This document shows positions 9,300 through 20,750 of a DNA stretch of 64,000 nt, piece by piece. The translations under genes were made by a program, and so were the position numbers. This DNA comes from Vitellaria paradoxa (taxonomy: Eukaryota; Streptophyta; Magnoliopsida; Ericales; Sapotaceae). The notes under the pieces are model-generated. The model did not search any database. It was given only the letters and a program-made list of their open reading frames with translations, and was not told the origin of the DNA. The DNA is taken from assembly GCA_019916065.1 (NCBI GenBank), contig CM034236.1:19522805-19586804 (forward strand), written 5' to 3'. Every line of letters starts with the position of its first letter. The stretch's first letter is position 1.

Positions 9300-12200
9300 A
9301 TCTCCTTCCACTGTCTCCCTGACCCAGTTAGCATCATGTTCACTAGCAGGCACGACGGTGTCATGTAGCTCTTACTAGAGGAACCACTCTATCTCCATAA
9401 AGTCACTATCAATCTAAAATACCCCCTTCTTGACATTTTGATTGCAATGTGCCAATTTAAATCTACGGGATCCTCGATGAAATAAACTTATTCAGGCTGG
9501 GATGCTAGAACGTACGGTTCATTACTGATCCGGTCCTTTTTGTACATGAGGTTGTTGAAGTTGACCATGTCTGGGATCTACCTAATCATACTTGAACATC
9601 AACACTTTCAACTCGTTGTGGTATCTAATTTCAATAACATCTATAAGCAACTCATAATAAAAGACGGTTCCTACACAAGGATTGATGTCCTTCTAGCTTG
9701 AAAAACTTGGGGTATCAGCCTTGAGAGCTTCACCACAGTTCTAAGTGGCCCGTTTATTGTCCAACGCTTTGGTACCGAATCGATACCCATTAACGTCACA
9801 CGATTTGTAGCAGTGTGCCATGGTAAACGATTCGTTCACCAATGATTGTGTTTCGCCAGATAAAGTATGTCTGGACATTCTACGCATGATGTGCACCTAA
9901 TTGCATGTTTAAATGAGTTAGAATGCAAATAACCAAGACAAATGTGAGAGAGAACGACAAAATAAACCGAACTTGTGTCTTACATGCTCTTTGAACCATG
10001 TGTGGAATGAGTTAAAGTGTTCAGTGTATACTACATGATCAGTCGCCTGAGGCAACCTTTGTTTTATTTCGGTCAGGTGTTTCCTGTTAAGAAAAATTTA
10101 AGCAACTAGTAAGGAATGTTGATATTTGACAATAACTTAAAATACATTTTTAATCAAAATATGGCAACTTACTAGATGAATGGTCAAACCAATGCTGTGT
10201 TGAATAAGATATATCGGTGAGCTTGAACTCACGAATTGTTGGTGAGATTAAAGGATGTTCCATCCCCAACTGGATCCTTGAGAATTCACTGGGGATGAGT
10301 CAATTTAGATTCGACATGGCCTATACACAAGGCATAAAAATTAGTATACTCTTCCATCAAGTACCCTTACGCTATAGACGTTTTGGGATGAGCCTTGTTG
10401 CGAACATAGTGTTTCAAAGTCTTGAGATACCATTCAATTAGGTACATCCATCGAAATTGAACAGGACCCCCTAGCATTGCTTCTTCTGCCAAGTGTACTA
10501 TTAAGTGTACCATCACATCGAAGAAGGTAGGTGGAAATATTATCTCAAGATGATAAAGGGTTAGCATGATCCGATCCTTGAGAATTTGTAAGTCATCCGG
10601 CTGGCTGAGCTTCGAACACAGATGCCTGAAGAAGTTGCTTAACTCAATCAATAGCTCTACTACTTTCTTGGGCAAGCATTGAAGAATGGCAATAGGGATA
10701 AGCTGTTGCATAAGAATATGGCTATCATGACTCTTTAAACCAAATAAGGTGCTCTCTTGCATTTTCACCAGTCTCGAGATGTTGGAGCAATATCCATCGG
10801 GCAACCTAACACCTTTGAGTATTGTGAGGAACAACTCGTTTTTCATCCCTACTCATTGTGAATTGCGCCGGGGCTAGGTACACCCTATTTGCTCTTTTTA
10901 ATTGCAAATGTAATGGTTGCCTCACTCTTATATCTTCTAAGTCACGACGAGCATTAGCTACTTTCAATCTTACTTTGTTACTAAGTATTGTCCACAATAA
11001 GTTGTCACACATGTTCTTCTCAATGTGCATAACGTCCAAATTATGCATCAGTAAGTTGTTTTCCATAAGGTAGCTCAAAAAATATACTCATTTTCTTCTA
11101 ATTATGGGCACAAGACTCATTGATCCTCTCGACGACTCTCGCAGGTCATCCAGCCTGTAAGCAGTTAGTATCCCCCCTGAATGAAGTTGACTTAACAATT
11201 CGTCACCAGTCAATTTCTTAGGGGCCAGGTTAAATTCTCAGTTCCCATCAAAAGTAGTTTTGTTCCTTCTGAACCTATGTGTGCTAGCAGGAATCTACGG
11301 TGGCTCATGTAACCAAACTTCTTCCTATGTCGTAACCATCGTGACTGAGTGCTCTTATTGCAGGGAGGACAAGCAAACCTCCATTTCGTACTGCATCCGA
11401 ACAAGTTAGCGTATGTTGAGAAATCATTAATTGTTCACAACAAAGCTACACGGAGGTTGAACATCTCATTGCCACTAGCATCAAATGCCATCATTTCTTC
11501 ACTCCACAATTCTTGCAGCTCTTCTATCAACTATTGTAGGTAAAAATTGATCTTATCTCCAGGTCCTTTTAGCCAATCAATGAGGATCGACAGAATCAGA
11601 AAAGGTTGCTTCATGCATAGTCAAGGCGGGAGATTATAAGGAACAAGGACTACTAGCCACGTACTGTGTGTAACATTCATCACCCGAAATGGGTTCAATC
11701 CATCCGCAACTAAATTGAGTTGGACGTTTCGACTATCCAAAGCAAAGTTTGTATTTTGGAGATCAAAATCTTTCCAGGGGGAGTCAGATGGATGTCTCAT
11801 TTTTCCATTTTCGTTATTATTCTCAGAATGTCATCTCATTAAATTTGTCATTTTGGAAGATATAAACTTCTTTAACCTCGGCTTAAGAGGGAAGTATTGA
11901 ACTTGTTTTGTAGCAACTGGTTTCTGACCCTTTCTCCGACGGCTAGTTGTACTTCGGGTAACAACATCTTGCTTCCATCTAGAACTACTGCATACAAGAT
12001 ATTTGTCAAGTTATGCATGCTCCTTTCGGAACAACATATAACTCCTTGGGCTTGCATCTTATGTCTCGTATAAGAAACCCAAAGCTTTTGTTAACTTACA
12101 AGCTTGGTAATATGACTCACAAACCTTTGCACCATCTAGGAGAGCCTTTTTCAACAACTTTAGTAACATGTCAAATGAGCTATTGATCCACTGATTCAAA

Positions 12201-12744
12201 ACTTTCAAGTACAACAGCTCGATAATGAAAGACAACTGACTATAATGCTGACATCTAGGATACAATTCGGTGTTTGCATCATTAAGAATTCTAAAAAATC
12301 TCAGTGATTCTTTGTTTGCACTGGAACTCGGATTACTCGCACTTAGTTCATCCCTGTCGATACTCGGTTCTACAGTGGGCATCCCAGCCATGATCTTTTG
12401 CATCATTTCTATCATTTGATTCCTAGCCACATCTTTATCTAGTTCTACTCTTTCCTTACACCCTTGCAACAAACATAAGTCTCCCCATGCTTTGTCCAAT
12501 TTGTGAACGTCTTTAAGAACTCGTGCCTCAGTAGATGGTCCATTACAACATCCCATAAGAAATGATATCGATTAATACACTTTCTGCATAGGCAAGTGAT
12601 CGATTGTTGGTCCAACGTATAGGTATACGCAATGAACTCTTCAATTCCTCTGACATATTGTCTCGACAACCTATCCGCTAAGTCAATCCAGGTCTTGTCC
12701 ACACCTTCAATCCCAATGTCTTCTAACGCACTAAAAAGGCCCAC
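9300..12744 (-). pseudogene. TNP2 CACTA transposase pseudogene
   Basis: Minus strand, domains in N-to-C order. A transposase-associated zinc-binding domain (PF13963-like, 12744-12445) has CLCRKCINRY and FTNWTKHGE. A Transposase_21 (PF02992-like) core (about 11720-10860) contains VPYNLPP, the SEEMMAFDASGNEMFNLRVALL segment region, GYMSHRRFLL and NLDVMHIEKNMCDN. DUF4218 (10846-10367) contains LKSHDSHILMQQLIPIA and GGPVQFRWMY. DUF4216-like sequence (about 9860-9400) has FYYELLIDVIEI. This enzyme would cut and join the element ends. Several in-frame stops (for example just after KTSIA near 10367) and frame changes occur throughout, so it is dead. The region 12440-11870 is coding-like but badly frame-broken. 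Confidence 0.85.
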
Positions 12745-12929
12745 AAAATGTTTAAGTGAGTTGATAATTTGAGAGTGAATTGGCTGTGTGAATGTTTTTT
12801 TCCGAAAACACTTAGAAGCTTATCACTAAAGGGCGGTTGGTCCTATTCCATTCGAGAATGCACGATTCAACTCTTACTCAATACTTCTAAAGCCACATTC
12901 TATTATTAAACAAAATTTTGACAACATCT

Positions 12930-13210
12930 CCGTGTAGTTCTACAAGTACACGGCACAAAAATAGTGAATTCCACACTTATGTATGTACCCAGAGAACAAT
13001 GGAAGTAGTTAGACGACACCTCGCCTAGTGTAGGACTAGCATGAAAAGCGTTGAGTACGAAATGGATCATTGCATTCCCAAACTATTCGAACTGGACAAT
13101 TCATGAATCATATACATGAATTTGTGCATCCTCGTGAGAGGTACATTGAATTAAGTCTTAAAAGACCTAAGTCATCACATCAAGGATGACCAAATCGACT
13201 CTGGTGATAC
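12930..13210 (-). other. Conserved CACTA segment upstream of TNP2
   Basis: Non-open but clearly homologous to 19356-19612 in CACTA B (landmarks GTACCCGGAGAACAA-type, CATTGCATTCCCAAACT, ACTGGACAATTCA, TCTCGAACGGGTCTA-type). It lies before TNP2 in A but directly before the PF03004-type gene in B. It is probably leader or intron of the shared transcript. Confidence 0.6.
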
Positions 13211-13904
13211 GATTCTCGAACGGGTCTAAGTTTATTTTAAAAAATGAGTATATGCATACGCATGAAGGTAATACAAAGAAGTTGCAAGTTATGTTCTCCT
13301 AATCGCTTGTGTTCTCATTCATCACTATTGGCTATCATTTATTTTATATGAACCCTCTTCTGATTTCATGAATTTCACAAGATAATTACGTTCAATCGGA
13401 TTATAACAAATATATTTTTTTTAAATTTATGGTTGTTTGTGGAGAGTTTATAATTGTTACAACAATAATTTGAGATTTGTAGAGATCTTTGAAATTTGAA
13501 TAATTTATATATATCTTCGATGATTGTTGAAGATTTTTCAAGATTTATAGAGTTTTAGTAGATATGTTCCTCATCCGAGATTTGTAGAGATTTTTGAATA
13601 TTAACCATAATTGAATATTATCCTTAACTAAAATACCTTAAATTCATGTCCGGGAGCGTTCCTGGACTATCTTTTCCCTTAATTCTAGTAGTAATTCCAT
13701 TTGGATTGAATGAAATGAGAAGAAAAGAAGATAGGAGAAAAGATTTTGAACTCATTGTAAATTTTATTAGTTTACCCTAATAAAGTTGAAATTAATATTA
13801 CACAAATTAAAAATTCAGGTTATGTTATAATAATTTATATAGGTTATGTTGATTTGAGAAAGAGAACATCAAATTTTTTTCCACTATTATTCGGCTAACA
13901 TATA
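13211..13904. other. AT-rich non-coding arm of CACTA A
   Basis: No open frame. A repeated 'gatttgtagagat' motif appears a few times (about 13470-13590). Confidence 0.4.
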
Positions 13905-15145
13905 ATTTGTCCACTACTCTTTGTTATTTTACTTAAATGCCTCTTAAAATTTTGATTGTAATTTTTTCAATATTTGTAAGTTATTTAAGTAATTTTATCC
14001 TTTTATAAATCTTTTGTCCCACTAATATTATATTCATCTTTTATTTTACTTAAATGCCCCTTAAAATCTGGATTGTGATTTTTTCTTCAATATTTGTAAG
14101 TTATTTAAGTAATTCTATCATTGTCATTTTTTTGTTTTCCTTAAATATCCTTCAACCACCCACCACTCCTATGTTAATATTTTGTTTTATTTAAATGCCC
14201 CTTAAAATTTAGATTGTAATTTTTTAATATTTGTAAGTTATTTAAGTAATGTTATCATTTTATTAATCTTTTGTCCCACTACTCCTATATTAATCTTTTG
14301 TTTTACTTAAATGCCTCGTAAAATTTTGATTGTAATTTTTTTAATATTTGTAAGTTATTTAAGTAATTTCATAATTGTCATTTTTTTGTTTGCCGTAAAT
14401 ACCCTTTAACAAACCACTACTCCTATATTAATCATTTGTTTTACTTAAATGCCCTTAAAATTTGGATTGTAATTTTTTCAATATTTGTAAGTTATTAAGT
14501 AACTTTATCATTGTCTTTTTTTTGTTTTCCTTAAATACCCTTCAACTACCTAACACTCTTGTATTAATCTTTTGTTTTGCTTAAATGCCCCCTAAAATTT
14601 GGATTGTAATTTTTTCAATGTTCGTAAGCTATTTAAATAATTTTACCCTTTTATTAATCTTTTGTCCTACCACTCCTATATTGAACTTTTATTTTACTTA
14701 GATGCTCCTTAAAATTTGGATTGTAATTTTTTCAATATTTCTAAGTTATTTAAGTAATTTTATAATTTCTATTTATTGTTTTCCTTAAATACTCTTCAAC
14801 CACCACTACTCCTATATTAATCTTTTGTTTGACTTAAATGCCTCTTAAATTTTATAGTGTAATTTTTTTTCAATATTTGTAAGTTATTTAAGTAATTTTA
14901 TAATTGTCATTTTTTTGTTTTCCTTAAATATCCTTCAACCACTCACTATTTTTATTTCGATTTTTTGTTTTACTTATATGCCCCTTAAAATTTTGATTGT
15001 AATTTTTTCAATATTTGTAAGTTATCTAAGTAATTTTATAATTGTCATTTTTTTTTTTTGTTTTTCTTAAATATCCTTCAACGATCCACTACTCATATAT
15101 TATTATTTTTGTTTTACTTAAATGTCCCGTAAAATTTTTAATCCT
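13905..15145. repeat. About ten tandem copies of a ~120-145-bp AT-rich unit
   Basis: Each copy carries 'ttttacttaaatgcccctta', then 'gattgtaattttttcaat', then 'gtaagttatttaagtaa'. Copies recur near 13926, 14045, 14185, 14300, 14440, 14575, 14695, 14828, 14970 and 15112. Length changes come from an optional 'ccttaaatacccttcaac' block and variable T runs. It is a minisatellite inside the CACTA arm. Confidence 0.85.
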
Positions 15146-16380
15146 AAATATTTAATATTAACCCTAATTGAATTTTACTCATTTTTAACCATAATCTAAT
15201 TTTAGGGTAATTAATATTAACCCAAATTAATCCTAAAATTTAATATTGAATTTTACCCATAACTAAACTTAACCCTAAATTAATTTTAAAGTAATAATCT
15301 TAATTGATTTTTATCCCTAATTAAATTCAAGCATAATTTAGTTTTAAAATAATTAATTACATTCTTAAATATAAATTTAACCCTAAATATAATTTTAAAC
15401 CTAAATTTTGTCAAACTAACTTCTTGTGCTTATACGATTACTGTTTTGTTTTTTTTTTTTTTTTTTTTTTTTTTTGTATTTTCAGTATAAACTATGCAAT
15501 TGGGAGTTGAATTATTTTTAAAGTTGCAACTATTTTTACGAGTTCGTTTTTGGGTTTTTTAAATTAATCTTTATATATGTTAGTTTGTTGATCATTTTAT
15601 TTAAATTTTGTCTAATTAATTTAATCTATAGGATTATTGTCTTAATTTTTTACTATATTCAATATAAATTAGACTGTAGGGAGTTTAATGATTTTAGGAC
15701 ACATTTATTTTTAGATTTCTAGATTACACGTGTTATTTATTAGGCATTTTATTTAAAATTTTTTTCTCATATTTATAGGATTTTTGTCTTTTTTAGTATT
15801 TTTAATATATTAAAATACTAATAAATTAACATACTAAAAATATTTGAACCAAATTAAAAAAAAAGTCATGAAAATATTTCAAACAAATAATAAATCGAGC
15901 ATATTTAGTTCAACCAAACTAGTCATTCAATAATTAACAATTTATTTGATTTTTCTTTCAAATAAATTAATAATTAACAATTAATTAATTAACAATTAAC
16001 AATTAACAAGTAAATAATTAACAACGGGAAACAATTAATGGTCATTAACTATTTGATTAATTAAACAAAATCTTATCACCAACATACAAAATAAAAAAAT
16101 ACAAAATAAATAGTAATTAGATTAATTAAATATAAAATAAACAAAATTAAAAAATAACATTCCATGGATTGTTTCAATGGCGATTAACATGAAAGTTTCA
16201 ATGACAATAACATGGAATACAAAATTAAACCTAAAATAGATTAATTAAAGCAAGATTTAGAACACACAAACTACCAAAATCTTGTGACAAAAAACAAATT
16301 AACAAAAACCAAATCATGTGTACCCAAACTGTCAACTACCAAAACAAAAAATAAAAATAAAAACCAATCGAAGAGGAGTA
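15146..16380. other. AT-rich arm of CACTA A with 'taaccctaa'-like motifs
   Basis: Contains dispersed 'aaccctaaat/taattttaa' words (15140-15410), a 26-bp poly-T (about 15450-15475) and 'aattaacaatt' repeats (15930-16030). The words resemble telomere repeats only superficially. No gene seen. Confidence 0.5.
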
Positions 16381-16399
16381 TAGCAGGGGAGAACAACAA

Positions 16400-16660
16400 A
16401 GCCTAACCAAATCACCCAAATCCTTCAACCAAAAAATCAAACAGTGGGGGGTGAGGAGAATTGTATGGATGGGGGGAGAGAGAGAGAGAGAGATAATACC
16501 TGAGGGAGCTAAGCGGAGAGGAGTTGAGCACCGGCAACGGGGGTAGTGGCTCCGGCAGACTAGGCGAACAGCAACACGGGGAAAGAGAGAGAGTGTGTGT
16601 TAAGGGACATAAGGTAGAGCGGAAGAAGAAGGGGTTTATGGGGGAATTAAAAGGTTTTCT
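16400..16660 (-). promoter_or_regulatory. Leader/first-exon region of CACTA A transcript
   Basis: GC- and GA-rich island just inside the right subterminal repeats. On the minus strand a CT-rich leader ends GCTCCCTCAG followed by GTATTATC, a good 5' splice site at about 16501. CACTA B has a comparable GA/GC-rich island at 23890-24115 in the same position, which supports a promoter-proximal exon. No start codon of TNP2 is here. Confidence 0.5.
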
Positions 16661-16831
16661 TGACTGCCTCAAAGTGGTTGAGCATCTGCTCAAAACGTCT
16701 TGTAAAGTCCTTTTCTAACCGCCTTCAGACGGTTGAGTGTTTTCTCAGGCTGCTTTACCATTGTACCTAGCACGGTCGTAACTAATTTTGTAAATGGATG
16801 AACTCTAACCATTTGAGCTATCTTAGTAGCT
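16655..16831. repeat. Right subterminal region of CACTA A
   Basis: Carries GACTGCCTCAAAGTGGTTGA and CCGCCTTCAGACGGTTGAG, matching motifs of the left side. Ends in the imperfect terminus candidate CTTAGTAG. Confidence 0.55.
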
Positions 16832-17275
16832 ATTTATATTTATTCATGGTAGCTTTCAAACTCTGTTTCGGTTGGAAGCTTTGCCACTTCTTATAAGTGG
16901 CATGGTTTTGCAAAGAATCTACAGGAAACGTTGCCGAATAATTTTACAATGGTATTTTTGAAATTATTGCACTTCTGTATAGGTGTTTTTGTTTACAGTG
17001 ATAGGTCATGATGCATCGGGTAGGGGACGCTATTGCATGACCTATATATGCAACGACCTTAGATCATCAACAGGCAACGCAATAGTAAGGAAAAGCGTAA
17101 TTCCACTTTTTACAAAATATAAAAAAATATAAACATATATATATACATTAACTAACGGGGATAAATTTTCTTATAGACCCTTCGAGTTCTATGAGGATAA
17201 TAAATTTCTCAGGTTGTTGGCTTGCCCCCCACACACCGACTCTAGGTCAATCACAAATACCGATCTAAATAATTA
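16832..17275. other. Spacer between CACTA A and B
   Basis: About 440 bp, less AT-biased, no open frame or RNA gene. It may be original host DNA between two insertions. Confidence 0.4.
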
Positions 17276-17289
17276 CACTATTGGAAAAA

Positions 17290-17695
17290 AAGTGGAACTA
17301 CCGACCGCTTTAGGAAAGATAGCGGTCGTTAAAAGTATTAGTGACGGCTTAGCGACCGCGTCAAGTGAGTCGCATTTAGGTCGTTGCTAAAAAGTATTAA
17401 CGACCGTCAAGGCGGTCGCTTAATTATTTGTGACCGCGCCTGCGACCACTCGAGTTAAAAACGTCAGGAAATTAGCGACCGCTTCTAGTGGTCGCTAAAA
17501 TTACAAGGCGGTCACTGTTTTTTTTGGCGCGAAGATGCTATTGCTGGCGCGAATTATTAGCGACCATAAGTAGCGGTCGCTAATACAGAATAGCGGTCGC
17601 AATTAATTACGCGTGGAAGTCATGGCCATTTGGCGCCAAAGAAGTAGCGACCCGTTTGGGGTATTAGCGACTGCTTTTAGCGATCGCTAATACTT
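17290..17695. repeat. Subterminal repeats of CACTA B, left
   Basis: At least ten copies of a GCGACCGCT/AGCGGTCGC motif in both orientations, often as near-perfect hairpins separated by 'aatactt' spacers. In CACTA elements such motifs bind the PF03004-type protein; here this is inferred. Confidence 0.85.
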
Positions 17696-18090
17696 AGTAT
17701 TTTTTTTAAAAAGAATTTAAATTTATTATAATAAAATCTCAATAATTTTTTTACAAATCAAATTATTCAAAAAATCTATTTAATAATAATATATTATTTA
17801 TTTATAATGATTATTTATTTAATAGTTATTAATTATTTATAATAACTATTATATTTAATTATTTATGTATAAATATTTATATTAAATTTAATTTATTAAT
17901 TTGCACATGGAATTAATGAAATTTTTCATAAAATCAATTAAAAAAGCATAGCTCCTAATTATGATTATATATACAAACACAATATCAAATTAGATTACAA
18001 TTAAAACAAAATTTTATTATATGCAAATGTTCAAAATACAAAAACAAAAATATATATAAATGTACTGATCAAAATATATACAAATGGATC

Positions 18091-19220
18091 TTAATCAGTC
18101 CAAGAAGGCCATCCGCCATCGTCCGGGTCCTACAATGAAATAATAATGAAATTAAAACGTGATAATTAAAAAGACATGAATAAATAAATTTATAAAATTT
18201 TAATGAGTAATAATAACGAAAAATAAAATTTTTAACCTGAGGAGGAGGAGGTGGATGGCTCTGACTCTAAGAGAGGCGCCTCTCCATCTCAGCCATCATC
18301 TCGGTCTGAAGTGATGCCTCTCGCGCGTCCATCTCAACTCAAAAGGTCTGGAGCAGATCTTGGTCGCGACGTTTGGCCTGAGAAAATGACTCTGCTCGTG
18401 CGACGGATCGGCGTGGAATACCTGCACCCCGCGTAAGCGTGTATCCATGACCATCGTGTCCGACAATGAAAAAAAATATCTCGTCCCTCCTCTCCTCGGA
18501 CTCTCTCTCATTCGACGGCAGCTCATCTAGACGTGCATTAAACTGCGCCTAATGCAAACAAGCCGAAATAGAAAAAATAAGATAACTAATTATATTATCT
18601 AAAGAAAAATTGAATTATATGTTCATTAAACAAAATATTAAAATTAGTTACCTGTATGGCCTGAACCTCCGGCGAATCAGTACGTCGAGTTGCCAACCAC
18701 ATGGACATCTGATCTGTCCTCAGGCCCTCCTCTGCCCTTTGTTGAAAGGTAAATTATATATTAATAATTTACTATCATTAAATAAGATAAATAAAAAAGT
18801 CGCTATTGGAATGATAAGCTAATGTTTTTACCTCGTGGCGAACCTGAGAAAAGTGTCGAGTCTCCTTCTTGTGCCCTGGCCCCTGCAATCCTCGATTTCG
18901 CGAGTTCCTTTGGGCCTCCGCCTATTTTAAGTTTTTCTCGATTACTTTTTATAATTTACGCTTTATAACGTCAAAACTTAAAGAAAAAAAAATCAACTCG
19001 CAATCTACTCACCTGTGCCTCGGGACTTGATCAATACTTGACGAGCTTAGCCCACTGGTAGGGAAGAACGCCCGGTGGGACCCGCTGGAGGATGTTAGGG
19101 TCATTCTCATTACCCTTCCAGTATTTATCTTTAATCTTATTTTTATGATCCTTCCACATCTTCCGACACTTGGCGAACATAACGTCCCGGAAGTCTGGAG
19201 GAACATCAACTACATTGGCC
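18091..19220 (-). pseudogene. PF03004-type CACTA protein with intact splice sites
   Basis: Minus strand, exons 19220-19013, 18921-18832, 18731-18652, 18548-18237 and 18129-18091, each bounded by AG acceptors and GT donors. The translation holds VVDVPPDFRDVMFAKCRKMW, then KIKDKYWKGNE and RVPPGVLPYQWAKLVKY in exon 1; LQGPGHKKETRHFSQVRHE in exon 2; DQMSMWLATRRTDSPEVQ in exon 3; ARLDELPSNE and a coiled-coil EASLQTEMMAEMERRL in exon 4; and PDDGGWPSWTD then TAA in exon 5. Two premature TGA codons (near 19031-19033 and in exon 4 near 18339) inactivate it. An upstream exon ends at 19306. This is the DNA-binding partner of the CACTA system, not the catalytic subunit. Confidence 0.85.
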
Positions 19221-19355
19221 TAAAAATGACAAATTGTAGAATATTATTTATGTTACAAGTTTTAGCACATAAACCACATACAATTAGAATATAAAATTTT
19301 CATACCTGCACCTCAGTCCAAGTACACGATACACAGACGACATCAGTCGTACCCT

Positions 19356-19612
19356 GTGTACGTACCCGGAGAACAACAGGACGTCAACCGAAGCTTCATC
19401 TAACATAGGACAGTACATGAGTTGTTGAAGGCAGGATGGATAATTGCATTCCCAAACTGTCCAAACTGGACAATTCAAGAATCGCGTACGTCAATCCCTG
19501 CACGTTTATCGAAAGGACAACGAACATGGTCAAAGACCTAATCCATTACCTAAAGATGACCAAACGGGTGACGTACGAGATTCTCAAACGGGTCTACGTT
19601 TCACTAATGTAT
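19356..19612 (-). other. CACTA segment shared with A (12930-13210)
   Basis: Same order of landmarks as in CACTA A. Here it is followed on the minus strand almost directly by the PF03004-type gene, so about 3.6 kb holding TNP2 is absent between these landmarks. Confidence 0.6.
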
Positions 19613-19680
19613 GCAAATGAATAAGATAAAGTAGTTCTCAATGTCTGTTTATTTTCTAACTTAGAATAAAGTATTTACAA

Positions 19681-20750
19681 AGATATTGATTGGGCCAGGC
19701 AAGATTAGGGGTTTACTTGTAATTACTAATTAAATATTATTAATTAACTACTGTTGCTTATATAATTAATTACTATATTATTCGATAAATTACCTAAAAA
19801 TAATATTATAATAATATTATTTGACCTAATTTTCTTATCGTATTCGTATTAGAAGGTGTGAAAGTATGGAGATTGCCAAGAGTAGGAGAGGTAGAGGAAG
19901 ACCCAAGAGAAGCTGGAAAAAACCATTAAACATGACCTGACCAACCTAGATTTATCGGAGGACATGCCCCTAACTAGATCTAATTGGCGTCGACAAATCC
20001 ATATAGTCGACCCCACCTAGTGGGAAAATGCTTGGTTTGGTTTGGTTGGTTTGGTTTATTCGTATTGGATTGGACTGGGCCCAAGAAAGATGTTGGATTG
20101 GGCCCAGGCAAGATTAGGGGTTTTCTTGTAATTACTAATTGAACTAATTAAATATTATTAATTAACTACTGCTGCTTTTCTAATTAATTACTATATTAGT
20201 TGGTAAATTACCTAGAAATAATATTATAATATTATTATTTGACCTAATTTTCTTATCGTATTTGTATTGGATTGGACTGGGCCCAAGAAAGATGTTGGAT
20301 TGGGCCCAGGCAAGATTAGGGGTTTTCTTGTAATTACTAATTGAACTAATTAAATATTATTAATTAACTACTGCTTATCTAATTAATTACTATATTATTC
20401 GGTACATTACCTAGAAATAATATTATAATATTATTATTTGACATAATTTTCTTATCATATTCGTATTGGATTGGACTGGACCCAAGAAAGATGTTGGATT
20501 GGGCCCAGGCAAGATTAGGGGTTTACTTGTAATTACTAATTGAACTAATTAAATATTATTAATTAACTATTGCTGCTTGTCTAATTAATTACTATGTTGT
20601 TCGGTAAATTACCTAGAAATAATATTATAATATTATTATTTGACCTAATTTTCTTATCGTATTCGTATTGGATTGGACTGGACCCAAGAAAGATATTGGA
20701 TTGGGCCCAAGCAAGATTAGGGATTCAGTTTTGGATTGGGCCCAAGGATT
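19681..20750. repeat. Tandem array, ~200-bp unit, about five copies
   Basis: Landmark AGATGTTGGATTGGGCCC recurs near 19682, 20089, 20290, 20489 and 20691. The period is 199-202 bp once the 216-bp LINE-plus-TSD interruption is subtracted. Units also share 'ggcaagattaggggttt', 'ctaattaattactatatt' and 'gacctaattttcttatc'. A partial sixth repeat ends near 20750. Confidence 0.9.
19851..20056 (+). mobile_element. LINE 3' tail fragment, copy 2
   Basis: 206 bp. The coding end reads GRGRPKRSW, and further on (in another frame) NWRRQIHIVDPT then stop, the typical C-terminus of plant LINE reverse transcriptase proteins. It is followed by a GGTTTGGTTTGG tail. A perfect 10-bp target duplication, TATTCGTATT, lies at 19841-19850 and 20057-20066. 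It interrupts one unit of the ~200-bp array exactly, so the target site before insertion can be read from neighbouring units. Confidence 0.9.

Larger units (their letters stand above)
5482..16831 (-). mobile_element. CACTA (En/Spm) transposon A, degenerate
   Basis: Subterminal repeats at both sides (5495-5845 and about 16655-16775) share 'gactgcctc-aagtgg' type motifs. Between them, on the minus strand, lie a TNP2 transposase pseudogene and a PF03004-type pseudogene downstream of it, the usual plant CACTA order. The left end reads CACTACTAAGGG at 5482. The best right-end candidate, CTTAGTAG ending near 16831, is imperfect, so borders are approximate; either could be 50-100 bp off. Two tandem arrays lie in the non-coding arms. 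Confidence 0.7.

Noticed and set aside
15140..15420. Telomere-like TAACCCTAA words
   Set aside because: Irregular, mixed with TTAATTTTA, never a run of CCCTAAA; not an interstitial telomere array.
16412..16718. Pro/Ser-rich frames of 64-93 aa on both strands
   Set aside because: GC/GA-rich leader of CACTA A; low complexity, no motif, open on both strands.
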